This document shows positions 18,122-26,792 of a stretch of DNA of 37,319 nucleotides, piece by piece. This stretch comes from an uncultured Lachnospiraceae bacterium (GTDB lineage Bacteria > Bacillota > Clostridia > Lachnospirales > Lachnospiraceae). The stretch lies in the NCBI GenBank assembly GCA_902784165.1, contig CACZTL010000027.1, forward strand, positions 1-37,319. Reading direction: 5' to 3'. The position numbers and the translations under genes are program-made. Every line of letters starts with the position of its first letter. Positions within the stretch are counted from its first letter, which is position 1. Below the pieces are notes generated by a model. That model worked only from the letters and a program-made list of their open reading frames with translations. It made no database searches and was not told the origin of the DNA.

Positions 18122-21100
18122 TTGAAAGACAGGATAATCACTAACAATTTAAGAAATATAAAAAAGTCTTTTTTGCGTTTTTTGTCACTGCTTGTAATGG
18201 CTGCTCTCGGAGTATTTGCATTTACGGGTCTTATGGCGGTAGCGCCGGATATGATAAACAGTCTTGACCGCTTCCTTGATGAAAGGAAAAATTATGATCT
18301 GAAGATAATTTCCGATCTTGGGCTTGATAAAGAAGATGTGGAGGCTGTAGAGTCACTGCCGTTGGTGGAAAAAGCTGAGGGAGTATTATACAGAGATTCT
18401 CCGGTTGTGACTGATGCAGATGAAGGATTGGTAAATATAAATTCCATTCCGAAGGATATTAATTTAATTAAAATAACCTCCGGTCGCATGCCGCAAAGTC
18501 AAAATGAGATAGCAGTCGAGGCCAACTTTTTAAAAGTCAACAAAGCGAAGATAGGTGATAAGATTCATATAGACGATGAAGAAGGATTCTACGAAACCGA
18601 TGTATATATAACCGGCGTAGCAGACAGCCCTCTTTTTTATAATGCCGTTGAAATTGATAATTTCCGCGGTTATACAAATGTCGGCTCAGGTACGATTAAT
18701 TATTATGCATACGTACCGAAATCAAATTTTAAAGCGGATTATTTATCAACCATTTATGTAACAGTAAAAGGGGCGGCAGAGCTTGAAACGGGATCTGATG
18801 AGTATAATAAGCTTATTCAGAAGGCTATGGATGAAGTTGATGGTATCCGGGATGAACGGCAGAGGTCAAGGTATGATTCTGTTATGAAACAGGCTGACGA
18901 AAAGATAGAAGAAGGCTCTGCCGAGGCGAAAAATAAGCTTGAGGATGCAGGGAGGCAGCTTGAGGAAGCAAAGAAGCAGCTGGAGAGCGCCGCGCTTACC
19001 ATATCCGAGGGTGAAAAGCAGCTTAGCGGAATAAAAGAACAGTTAGACAGTGCCGCTGCGCAGCTTGAATCAGCAAGGTCAGAGCTTGAAAATAAAGAAA
19101 ATGAACTTGAAGACGGCAGAAAAATTTTAGAAGACGCCGGGCGGCAGATAGGTGAAAAGGAAGCGCAGCTTAATGAAGCAAAAAGACTCCTGGATGCGGG
19201 ACTTGCAGAGCTTAATGCAAGGCAGGCACAGCTTGAAGACGGTAAAGTTAAGCTTGCCGACGGCAAGCAGCAACTTGATGAAAAGCAAAAGCAGGCAGAT
19301 GAGGGGTCTGCGCTTATAGCTGCCGGCGAAAAGGAACTTGAAAGGGGCGCAGCAGAGCTTGAAAAAGCAAAAAAAGAGGCATCGTCAGGCAAAGCAGAGC
19401 TTGATAAGCTTCAAAGACAGATTGAGGAAGCTGAAACTCAGATAGAAAACGGGAGGAAACAGCTTGAAGAGGGCAAAGCACAGCTTGATCAGGCGAAGAA
19501 AGCTCTTGATAATGTGCAAAAAGAATATGACAGTATAGTTAGTTCAGAGCATATTACCGAGGATATTATTAACTCAGAGATGGAGCGAATGAGAACCGAC
19601 ATAGAGGCTCTCAGAGGTGTTTTTGAAAAACTGGTTTCCGAATTCAGAGCAGGAACGCTGACCCCGGAAAGAGCAAGAGAAATAATACGTGAGGCAATAG
19701 CCGCGTATAAAAGAGAGCCTACTGTTTTAGAAAAGCTCGTACTTTTCCGTGTTGCTATGGAATATCTTAAGCCGGTTATTGCAGAAGGTGAAGAGACATA
19801 CAAAAAAGGACTTGAGGAGCTTGAAAATGGCGAGGCTCAGCTTGAAGAAGGCAAGAAGGCTCTTGAAGAAGGACAAAAGAAATATGAAGAAGGCTTAAAG
19901 CAGATAGCTGACGGTGAGAAAAAGCTTCAGGAGGGCAGGCAGGAATTAAATAATAAAAAGAAAGAGCTGGAGGCAGGACTTGCCTTGCTGAAGGCCGCAT
20001 ATGAAGAGTATGAGGCTGCAAAAAAGACTCTTGATGAGGGGGAGGCTCTTTTAAACAGCGGGTTTGATGAATATGATAAGAATGCTGCCGTTTATGAAGA
20101 GGGCAAGGTTCTTTTAGAGAGCGGCAAGCAGGAGTATTTAAACGGTGTTGATGAGCTTTTATCAGGTCAGGAACTTATTGAGAGTGCCAAGGCGCAGCTT
20201 GCGGCAGGTGAAAAGGAATATCTTGACGGGCTTGCAGTCTATAATGCCGGAAAAGAAGAGCTTGAAGCAGGTAAGGCAGAGTATGAATCGGGAGCATCGC
20301 AGTACAGAAGAGGTCTTGCCGAGTATGAATCGGGTCGGGCAAATTTTGATGAAGAAATAAAAAAAGCCAGAGAGCAGAAAGACGCTGTAAATATGCCTAC
20401 ATGGTATATTTATGACAGAACCGGTTATCAGACATATGCTGATTATTTTGATGATGCGGAAAGTATCAGGAACCTTTCCAGGGTTTTCCCTATAGTATTT
20501 TTTATGGTTGCCGTACTTGTCAGTCTCATATCTATGAGCCGCATGGTAGAGATGGACAGGATGGAGATAGGAACACTTAAATCTATGGGCTATACCAGAG
20601 AAAAGGTTATTACCAAATATGCCTTCTTCTCCGTCCTTGCGACATTAGCAGGAAGTGTTATAGGAGCAGTGCTCGGACTTACAATAATGCCTGCTATTAT
20701 TTTTAATATCTACGGGATATTATTTGACATTCCGAAGCTGTATCTCGGTCCGAACTGGCTGATAACGATCTTAGGCTTTTCAACTGTGATGGTTTTAGTT
20801 GTCGGAGCAGGTATGTTAAAGGCGGTACAGGTAATGAGGGAAAAACCCTCTGATCTTCTCCGTCCCAAAGCACCGAAGCCGGGGAAACGCATACTTCTGG
20901 AGCGTATAGAGCCTTTGTGGAGAAAGCTGAGATTTTCCGACAAGATTACTATCAGAAATCTGTTCAGATATAAAAGGCGTCTGTTTGTAACTGTTTTCGG
21001 AATAACAGGATGTACCTCTCTTATTTTGTGCGGCTTCGGTCTTAAGGATGCGATCGTTGATATACCTGATGCCCAGTTTAAAAGGGTGTTTGATCTTGAC

Positions 21101-22054
21101 GCCATGGTATATTTGACCGGTATGGATAACAGCAGACATGATTCAGAGAAGCTAGACAGGATTTTTAATGAAGAAGAAATCACCGGATATACGGAATCTT
21201 TAAGATTGAATTGCATATGTGAGGGTTACGAAGCCAGTATACTAGCATTTGAAAAATCGGATGATATTCGCAAAGTTTTAACTCTTTCAGACAGTAAAAC
21301 GGGTGAGTCTATAATTCCGGAATCGGGAAAGGCCGTCATAACGAGTAAGCTTTCGAGGCTGACCGGCTTAAAGGAAGGTGACGAGATAGTGCTTACGGAT
21401 CTTGATCATAAAGAACAGAAATATACTGTTTCAGCAATAGCTGAGAACTATTTTGAGCACTATATAATCATAGATAAGGATGCTCTTGAAAAATATACAG
21501 AGTATAAACCTAACCTGTTTTATCTGAAAACTGTTGAAATGACAAAGGAAGAGCAGGAAGATCTCACAAAAAGGCTTCTTTCCGCGCCACAGGTGTTAAA
21601 TGTTACATATAAAGAGAAGCTGAGCGATAACGCAAAGAATATGCTCACTTCACTTGATAAGGTAGTCGTGATACTCATTCTTTTATCGGCAGCTCTGTCA
21701 TTAGTGGTGCTTTATAATCTGTCCAATATCAACATAAATGAAAGGCACAGAGAAATAGCCACACTAAAGGTACTTGGGTTTTATGATAAAGAAGTAGACG
21801 ATTATATCAATAAGGAAAATATAATCGTAACCGTAATAGGTATAGCGGCAGGCCTATTTATAGGAATTTTTCTGACTAAAGTGGTAGTGGGTACGGTAGA
21901 GATAGAGAAGGCAAGCTTTATAAACCATATTAAGCCCCTAAGCTATGTATTTGCCGCTGCCATGTCGTCGGCATTTACCGTTTTGGTAAATTTTATAACC
22001 CATTTCAATCTTAAAAAGATAAATATGATAGACAGCCTCAAAAGTGTAGAATAA
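18122..22054 (+). CDS. FtsX-type ABC permease with very long coiled-coil insertion (1310 aa)
   Basis: Residues 17-40 form the first membrane helix. A beta-rich extracytoplasmic region follows to about 245, then a charged coiled coil of about 500 residues (249-750). It is built from repeats such as LEEGKAQLDQAKKAL, with Gly at regular places. Three membrane helices (about 787-809, 832-856, 879-903) form the first FtsX core. A second core follows with a helix near 955-979 and three between about 1177 and the C-terminus. The Leu/Gly-rich repeat resembles the YhgE/Pip coiled coil and may span the cell wall. Start is TTG 18122 without a clear ribosome site, so translation probably depends on the ATPase gene. 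The substrate is unknown. Confidence 0.9.
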   Translation: MKDRIITNNLRNIKKSFLRFLSLLVMAALGVFAFTGLMAVAPDMINSLDRFLDERKNYDLKIISDLGLDKEDVEAVESLPLVEKAEGVLYRDSPVVTDADEGLVNINSIPKDINLIKITSGRMPQSQNEIAVEANFLKVNKAKIGDKIHIDDEEGFYETDVYITGVADSPLFYNAVEIDNFRGYTNVGSGTINYYAYVPKSNFKADYLSTIYVTVKGAAELETGSDEYNKLIQKAMDEVDGIRDERQRSRYDSVMKQADEKIEEGSAEAKNKLEDAGRQLEEAKKQLESAALTISEGEKQLSGIKEQLDSAAAQLESARSELENKENELEDGRKILEDAGRQIGEKEAQLNEAKRLLDAGLAELNARQAQLEDGKVKLADGKQQLDEKQKQADEGSALIAAGEKELERGAAELEKAKKEASSGKAELDKLQRQIEEAETQIENGRKQLEEGKAQLDQAKKALDNVQKEYDSIVSSEHITEDIINSEMERMRTDIEALRGVFEKLVSEFRAGTLTPERAREIIREAIAAYKREPTVLEKLVLFRVAMEYLKPVIAEGEETYKKGLEELENGEAQLEEGKKALEEGQKKYEEGLKQIADGEKKLQEGRQELNNKKKELEAGLALLKAAYEEYEAAKKTLDEGEALLNSGFDEYDKNAAVYEEGKVLLESGKQEYLNGVDELLSGQELIESAKAQLAAGEKEYLDGLAVYNAGKEELEAGKAEYESGASQYRRGLAEYESGRANFDEEIKKAREQKDAVNMPTWYIYDRTGYQTYADYFDDAESIRNLSRVFPIVFFMVAVLVSLISMSRMVEMDRMEIGTLKSMGYTREKVITKYAFFSVLATLAGSVIGAVLGLTIMPAIIFNIYGILFDIPKLYLGPNWLITILGFSTVMVLVVGAGMLKAVQVMREKPSDLLRPKAPKPGKRILLERIEPLWRKLRFSDKITIRNLFRYKRRLFVTVFGITGCTSLILCGFGLKDAIVDIPDAQFKRVFDLDAMVYLTGMDNSRHDSEKLDRIFNEEEITGYTESLRLNCICEGYEASILAFEKSDDIRKVLTLSDSKTGESIIPESGKAVITSKLSRLTGLKEGDEIVLTDLDHKEQKYTVSAIAENYFEHYIIIDKDALEKYTEYKPNLFYLKTVEMTKEEQEDLTKRLLSAPQVLNVTYKEKLSDNAKNMLTSLDKVVVILILLSAALSLVVLYNLSNININERHREIATLKVLGFYDKEVDDYINKENIIVTVIGIAAGLFIGIFLTKVVVGTVEIEKASFINHIKPLSYVFAAAMSSAFTVLVNFITHFNLKKINMIDSLKSVE

Positions 22055-22062
22055 TAAGTGCT

Positions 22063-22095
22063 TTATAACAGATACCGATGTTATAATATTTTTTT
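22063..22095 (+). terminator. AT-rich intrinsic terminator after the permease
   Basis: TTATAACA (22063-22070) pairs with TGTTATAA (22079-22086) around an 8-nt loop, followed by TATTTTTTT. The stem is short and weak in GC. The -35 box of the next promoter begins at 22098. Confidence 0.6.
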
Positions 22096-22097
22096 GC

Positions 22098-22126
22098 TTG
22101 CCAATATTTTATAAAAAGTTTATAAT
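22098..22126 (+). promoter_or_regulatory. SigA-type promoter for the symporter gene
   Basis: TTGCCA (22098-22103) and TATAAT (22121-22126) have a 17-nt spacer. The predicted start near 22133 gives a short leader of about 33 nt before the symporter ATG. Confidence 0.82.
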
Positions 22127-22165
22127 TGTAAAAGTTTTTCTAAATATAAAAACAGAGGATGAGCT

Positions 22166-23674
22166 ATGGCTATAAAAATAGTAATGATGGCTGTTTTCTT
22201 CGGGATAATGATCATGGTTGGTTTCATCCACAGAAGACAGGCTAAGGATGTAGAAGGATTTGTGCTCGGCGGAAGGGGAGTAGGTCCCTGGCTGACTGCT
22301 TTTGCTTACGGAACTTCATATTTCAGCGCGGTTGTGTTTGTAGGATATGCAGGACAGTTCGGGTGGAAATACGGTATTGCCACCACTTGGGCCGGTATAG
22401 GAAATGCGATACTCGGATCACTTCTTGCATGGGTAGTGCTCGGACGCCGTACCCGTGTTATGACACAGCATCTTGATTCAAAAACGATGCCGGATTTTTT
22501 TGAAAAGCGTTTTGGCTCGAGATCGCTTAAGGTAGCTGCCTCTGTAATAACATTTGTATTTTTGATACCTTATACCGCATCCCTTTATAATGGCTTGTCG
22601 CGTCTCTTCGGTATGGCGTTTAATATAGACTATACGATATGCGTTATTGCAATGGCGGTGCTGACAGGTATATATGTTATTGCCGGCGGCTACATGGCAA
22701 CGGCGGTAAATGATTTTATTCAGGGTATAGTCATGCTTTTCGGTATAACTGCCGTAATAGTAGCGGTTTTGCAGGGAAAGGGCGGATTTATGTCTGCGCT
22801 CACCGGTCTGTCCAATGTAACGGATCCGACTGTGTCAAATATGCCGGGAGCATTTAATTCTTTCTTCGGACCTGATCCGATAAATCTTTTGGGCGTGGTG
22901 ATACTTACGTCGCTCGGAACCTGGGGGCTGCCGCAGATGGTGCAGAAGTTTTACGCCATAAAAAGCGAGAGATCTATACGTCCGGGAACTGTGATTTCGA
23001 CGATATTTGCTCTTGTTGTAGCAGGAGGATGTTACTTCCTCGGCGGCTTCGGAAGACTTTTTTCTGATCAGATCGACATAGCCGCTAGCGGCTTTGATTC
23101 GGTAATACCGACTATGCTCTCAGGTCTTCCTGATATACTTATAGGTCTTGTGGTTATATTAGTGCTTTCGGCATCTATGTCGACGCTTTCTTCTTTGGTG
23201 CTTACATCAAGTTCAACTATCACGCTTGATCTTGTAAACGGCGGCAAGAAGAAGATGAAGGAAAAGTCCCAGGTTTTGCTGATGCGTATACTTATCGTTG
23301 TGTTTATAGCTATAAGTGTAGTAATTGCCATAATTCAGTATAAGACAAATGTAACATTTATAGCACAGCTTATGGGAGTTTCATGGGGAGCTTTGGCCGG
23401 AGCCTTTCTTGCACCTTTTCTTTACGGGTTGTTCTGGAAGAGAACTACGGCTGCTGCCTGCTGGGTGAACTTCATATTCTCGGTTGTCTTTATGCTGGCT
23501 AACATATTTGCCAAGAGCTATTTCCCTGTGCTTTTGCAGTCACCTATAAATGCCGGCGCTTTCTGTATGATCGTCGGACTCGGCATAGTGCCGCTGGTAT
23601 CTGTTTTTACACCACGTCCCAAAAAAGATCTTCTTACAAGCGTATTTGCGCCGTTTGTTAAGAAAAAAGAATAA
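22166..23674 (+). CDS. Sodium:solute symporter family transporter
   Basis: This 502-residue protein of the SSF (PutP/SGLT-like) family should have about 13 membrane helices. Family features include FVLGGRGVGPWLTAFAYGTS near the first inverted repeat, GYAGQFGWKYGIATTW, and VIAGGYMATAVNDFIQGIVM in the middle, the conserved region near the family signature. SSF members take up proline, pantothenate, sugars, nucleosides or organic acids with Na+. Sequence alone does not give the substrate. It has its own promoter and shares a transcript with the lipoprotein 32 nt downstream. A nucleoside or pentose role would fit the convergent DHAP-shunt operon, but that is only a guess. Confidence 0.9.
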   Translation: MAIKIVMMAVFFGIMIMVGFIHRRQAKDVEGFVLGGRGVGPWLTAFAYGTSYFSAVVFVGYAGQFGWKYGIATTWAGIGNAILGSLLAWVVLGRRTRVMTQHLDSKTMPDFFEKRFGSRSLKVAASVITFVFLIPYTASLYNGLSRLFGMAFNIDYTICVIAMAVLTGIYVIAGGYMATAVNDFIQGIVMLFGITAVIVAVLQGKGGFMSALTGLSNVTDPTVSNMPGAFNSFFGPDPINLLGVVILTSLGTWGLPQMVQKFYAIKSERSIRPGTVISTIFALVVAGGCYFLGGFGRLFSDQIDIAASGFDSVIPTMLSGLPDILIGLVVILVLSASMSTLSSLVLTSSSTITLDLVNGGKKKMKEKSQVLLMRILIVVFIAISVVIAIIQYKTNVTFIAQLMGVSWGALAGAFLAPFLYGLFWKRTTAAACWVNFIFSVVFMLANIFAKSYFPVLLQSPINAGAFCMIVGLGIVPLVSVFTPRPKKDLLTSVFAPFVKKKE

Positions 23675-23706
23675 AAAGATTATGATGATGAACAAGGAGA
23701 AAAAGC

Positions 23707-24330
23707 ATGAAAAAGAAAATAATACCTTTTGTAATTTCATTGTCAGCTGCCGGGTTACTTCTTGGCGGTTGTTCTATGTTCGGTTCGGGCAGCGGCGGTG
23801 ATGATAGTACAACTGCTGCCGGGAGTGAAACAACCGGCGCCGAGAATGAGGGAGATGTTGTCGAGAAGGATGGTATCAGGAAAACCATAGTGCATACTAA
23901 TGATTCTCCGGGAATAGAAGGCGAAACAGGTGCTATGGTTTATTCGATAGACAGTGTTCAGATTGCAGATGTAATTACTACAACCGATACAGCTGCCGGT
24001 ATGTTAGATCTTGAGAAAAATACAGAGGCGGCAATGATCACGATCGGTTTTACCTGCAGAAACAGATGGGAGATTTCTTCTAATTTTTATATAAGTCAGG
24101 CAAATATAGAGATTGAAGACGGAGAAGAAGCTTCGCCCAAGTCGTTTTACGGAGAGTATACAGACGGTAATTTTGCACCCGGTGTTTCAAAGTCGGGCTC
24201 TAATGTATATGTGATAAAGGGTAAAAAGGCTGCTGATATAAAAAGCGTCATGTTTCATGTAGATGCGCCTGCTGACAGTGATTTTCAGGATATAGGTGAA
24301 GATGTAGATATCGAGATAAATATAAAGTAA
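23707..24330 (+). CDS. Lipoprotein, unknown (possible DUF4352/DUF5067-like fold)
   Basis: The 207-residue product has a basic N-terminus, a hydrophobic core and the lipobox LGGC with lipidated C22. A Gly/Ser/Thr/Glu-rich linker follows. The mature domain (about 75-207) has a beta-sandwich pattern (AAMITIGFTCRNRWE, SNFYISQANIEIEDGEEASP, SGSNVYVIKG) like extracytoplasmic domains of the DUF4352/DUF5067 kind. The family call is tentative and no function is assigned. AAGGAG lies before the ATG. It is co-directional with the symporter and ends one base before a strong bidirectional terminator. Confidence 0.83.
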   Translation: MKKKIIPFVISLSAAGLLLGGCSMFGSGSGGDDSTTAAGSETTGAENEGDVVEKDGIRKTIVHTNDSPGIEGETGAMVYSIDSVQIADVITTTDTAAGMLDLEKNTEAAMITIGFTCRNRWEISSNFYISQANIEIEDGEEASPKSFYGEYTDGNFAPGVSKSGSNVYVIKGKKAADIKSVMFHVDAPADSDFQDIGEDVDIEINIK

Positions 24331-24396
24331 AACATCCCGCATAGTGTGTCACAAAGGGACAGTCCCCGTTTGACACACTATGCGGGATGTTTTTTT
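24331..24396. terminator. 21-bp perfect hairpin terminator built around a repeat unit
   Basis: The arms 24331-24351 and 24371-24391 are perfect reverse complements over 21 nt (AACATCCCGC... / ...GCGGGATGTT). An inner GGGAC/GTCCC pairing extends the stem. Seven T follow on the plus strand. On the minus strand a shorter U4 tract follows. It sits between the lipoprotein gene and convergent mtnA and should stop transcription both ways. Its upper half is REP-like copy B. Confidence 0.92.
24344..24378. repeat. REP-like palindromic repeat, copy B
   Basis: GTGTGTCA (24344-24351) and TGACACAC (24371-24378) flank CAAAGGGACAGTCCCCGTT, the family core in a near-palindromic form. It occupies the top of the 21-bp terminator hairpin. 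Confidence 0.85.
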
Positions 24397-24400
24397 ATTA

Positions 24401-25507
24401 TCAGATATTAACCCCGTTTATTGACGGATTGTTTATAATGCCTTTTTCAGTAATTATAGCAGTAATAAGGTCGCTGTCTGTAACATCAAAAGACGGATTA
24501 TAAACCTTTATATTTTCCGGAGCTATGCGTCTCTCAAACCACATATTGGTTACTTCATCGCCGGAACGCTCCTCTATAACAATGTCGCTGCCTGTCTTGC
24601 AGTTAAGATCAATTGTAGATGTAGGCGCGCATACATAAAACGGTACGCCGTATCTTTTAGCGGACAGAGCAAGAAGAGAAGTTCCTATTTTATTAGCCGT
24701 ATCACCGTTAGCGGCGACGCGGTCACAACCCACAAATACAGCATCGATTTTTCCGGTCTTCATCAGAGATGCAGACATATTGTCACACAAAAGGGTTACA
24801 TCAAGTCCTGCGCTTGCAAGCTCGAATGCTGTAAGTCGTGCTCCTTGCAAAAGCGGTCGTGTTTCGTCACAATATATCTTGAAATCATAGCCCTTCTCTT
24901 GCCCCAGATACATCACGCTTGTGGCAGTCCCGTATCTGACCGTAGCAAGCTTACCGGCATTGCAATGAGTCAAAAGACCGGCACCTTCTTTTACAAGACT
25001 GAGTGAATGCTCGCCTATAGCTCGGCAGGTATCAATATCTTCCTGCCATACAGTCAGCGCTTCCCCCTTCATGGCATCTACGGTTTTTAAAATGGTTGTG
25101 AGATTATCGGTTTCAAAATTTTGTTCAAAAAATCTTATCGCAAATTTCTCCATACGATTAGTTGCCCATGAAAGATTAACAGCTGTAGGGCGCGAGGAAT
25201 TCAGATAGTTTTTTGCGGCTTCAAGCCTTGTAAAGAAACGCTCTTTCTTCATATGATCGGGATTTCCGTTCGTTTTCTGGTCAGCCGAGATATTTTTTGC
25301 GGCAAGATACATAGAAAGGGCAGCGGTAACGCCTATGGCAGGAGCCCCCCTTACTTCCAGGATATTAATTGCATGCCATATATCTTCCTGACGTGAAAGT
25401 GACTTTACATGAATACGTCCGGGGAGCTTAGTCTGATCTATTATTTCTATAGAGTTACCGTCATCGCTTAGTCTTACGGTATCTGTTTGTGCTATATTCT
25501 TAGTCAT
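24401..25507 (-). CDS. mtnA: S-methyl-5-thioribose-1-phosphate isomerase MtnA
   Basis: MtnA converts methylthioribose-1-phosphate to methylthioribulose-1-phosphate; homologues also act on 5-deoxyribose-1-phosphate. The protein is 368 residues. Family features are VRGAPAIGVTAA (from residue 52), LTHCNAGKLAT with catalytic Cys at 182, CDETRPLLQGARLTAFEL, and VGCDRVAANGDTANKIGT with catalytic Asp at 262. That Cys/Asp pair separates it from eIF2B subunits. GGAGGT lies 7 nt before the ATG. It is the last gene of a minus-strand operon after the aldolase and mtnK (47-nt gap). None of the downstream methionine-salvage genes mtnB-mtnD is present, which points to the DHAP shunt. Confidence 0.94.
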   Translation of the reverse strand: MTKNIAQTDTVRLSDDGNSIEIIDQTKLPGRIHVKSLSRQEDIWHAINILEVRGAPAIGVTAALSMYLAAKNISADQKTNGNPDHMKKERFFTRLEAAKNYLNSSRPTAVNLSWATNRMEKFAIRFFEQNFETDNLTTILKTVDAMKGEALTVWQEDIDTCRAIGEHSLSLVKEGAGLLTHCNAGKLATVRYGTATSVMYLGQEKGYDFKIYCDETRPLLQGARLTAFELASAGLDVTLLCDNMSASLMKTGKIDAVFVGCDRVAANGDTANKIGTSLLALSAKRYGVPFYVCAPTSTIDLNCKTGSDIVIEERSGDEVTNMWFERRIAPENIKVYNPSFDVTDSDLITAIITEKGIINNPSINGVNI

Positions 25508-25554
25508 ATAAAGACCTCCGTTAATAATTTACTATATAATATCCTGACACACTT

Positions 25555-26784
25555 TCATTTAAAATGCGAAACAACCGACAATATCGCATCCGTATAATCA
25601 TTGCCGCTTTTAAATTCATTACGTCTGAGTATATAGTCTTTCCCAAGTGTTATAAGTATCCTTTCCGCACGGGCCCGTTTCATATCATCGCTGATACCTC
25701 TGATATCCTTAACACCTGCCATTCCGACAGTCCTTCTTATAGTTTCAAGTCCGGCGACACCGGCAGTATCTGAGAGAATCTGCGATAGGAAGAGTTCCAT
25801 ATACTCGTCAGATTTAAACATGATATCATTTACATTTTGCCGGTAAGCGATTCTGAACTTTTCTTTAAATCTGTCTATAGTATCTTTTATTGTATCAAGA
25901 ATAAATTGCCGGAATTCATTAGAATTTTTCTCATCGGTCTGAGTAGCTTCCGAATGCAGCCACGCAAAAAACAGGTTTGCGATTATGTTTCCGATATCGT
26001 ATCCCGCAGGACCGTAAAAAGCAAATTCCGGATCAAAAACAAATATATGATCTTTATTTATAAAAACAGAACCTGTATGAAGATCACCGTGAATGAGAGA
26101 CTGCGCATTGGTTAAAAAGGAGCTTTTAAGCTTAGCAACCTCAAGATGAAGCTCAGTATCGTAATAAAGCTCTTGTTTGATAAACTCTGCATTGGCCGGC
26201 ATAAAAATATTTCGTTTTCTGCAGTCATTATACGGCTCTGTATATACAAGATCATGGGTGATTTCACAAAGATCCGGATTAACAAATTTTTTTACAAGAA
26301 GCTCTTTTTCTTTATGCGGCATCACGATGTCAGAGGTTTTTAATAATGTGTTTACAAGGAATTCTGATATCTGCCCGGCAAATTTCGGAAATATTTTATG
26401 CTCAGTCAAGGCAGTGCGCATCATTTCATGACCGGTCATATCCTCCATGCAGATAACGCACATTACTTCATCATAAAAGTAAACCTCAGGAACCAGACCG
26501 GGTGCAAGCTTTGCCTGAAGCTTAAGTATATCAGCCTCTATGCGCCCCCTGTCGGTAGACACCTTCATCTCTTTGGAAATCCGAAGCTCTTCGGCTGCCT
26601 GTTTAACTATCAGCGTTTTATCCGAGTTTTCATCAGACACCCTGAATACATAGTTAAGATTACCGTCACCGATCTCATTACAGCTCAAGGCAGCTCCTGT
26701 ACCGAAAAAATCAGGCAATTTGTAACTGATATAGCCCGAAACATCCTTTGTTTCCATGAGAAAATATTTATCATAATTTTTCAT
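25555..26784 (-). CDS. mtnK: 5-methylthioribose kinase MtnK
   Basis: MtnK phosphorylates 5-methylthioribose, and 5-deoxyribose in homologues, at C1 using ATP. The protein is 409 residues with an aminoglycoside-phosphotransferase-like fold. Motifs are LSCNEIGDGNLNYVF (nucleotide loop), catalytic HGDLHTGS with H232 and D234, and the metal-binding DPEFAFYGPAGYD (from 251). The C-terminal ARAERILITLGKDYILRRN segment is also typical. Its ribosome site TTAGGAG overlaps the aldolase stop only 8 nt upstream, so the two are coupled. The gene that would make methylthioribose, an MTA nucleosidase, is not in this window. Confidence 0.94.
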   Translation of the reverse strand: MKNYDKYFLMETKDVSGYISYKLPDFFGTGAALSCNEIGDGNLNYVFRVSDENSDKTLIVKQAAEELRISKEMKVSTDRGRIEADILKLQAKLAPGLVPEVYFYDEVMCVICMEDMTGHEMMRTALTEHKIFPKFAGQISEFLVNTLLKTSDIVMPHKEKELLVKKFVNPDLCEITHDLVYTEPYNDCRKRNIFMPANAEFIKQELYYDTELHLEVAKLKSSFLTNAQSLIHGDLHTGSVFINKDHIFVFDPEFAFYGPAGYDIGNIIANLFFAWLHSEATQTDEKNSNEFRQFILDTIKDTIDRFKEKFRIAYRQNVNDIMFKSDEYMELFLSQILSDTAGVAGLETIRRTVGMAGVKDIRGISDDMKRARAERILITLGKDYILRRNEFKSGNDYTDAILSVVSHFK

Positions 26785-26792
26785 AGCAGCTC

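Noticed and set aside
18817..19392. Serine/alanine-rich minus-strand open frame opposite the permease coiled coil
   Set aside because: Its composition mirrors the Glu/Leu/Ala-rich coiled-coil codons on the other strand, so it is not a gene.
19000..20400. Direct DNA repeats in the permease gene as a possible array
   Set aside because: The periodicity is at protein level (coiled-coil heptads with Gly). The DNA units vary and have no constant spacer, so it is neither a CRISPR array nor a tandem repeat element.
25544..25551. A single TGACACAC next to the mtnK stop
   Set aside because: Only one half-site is present, with no partner end and no GTCCC core; it may be a decayed repeat or chance.
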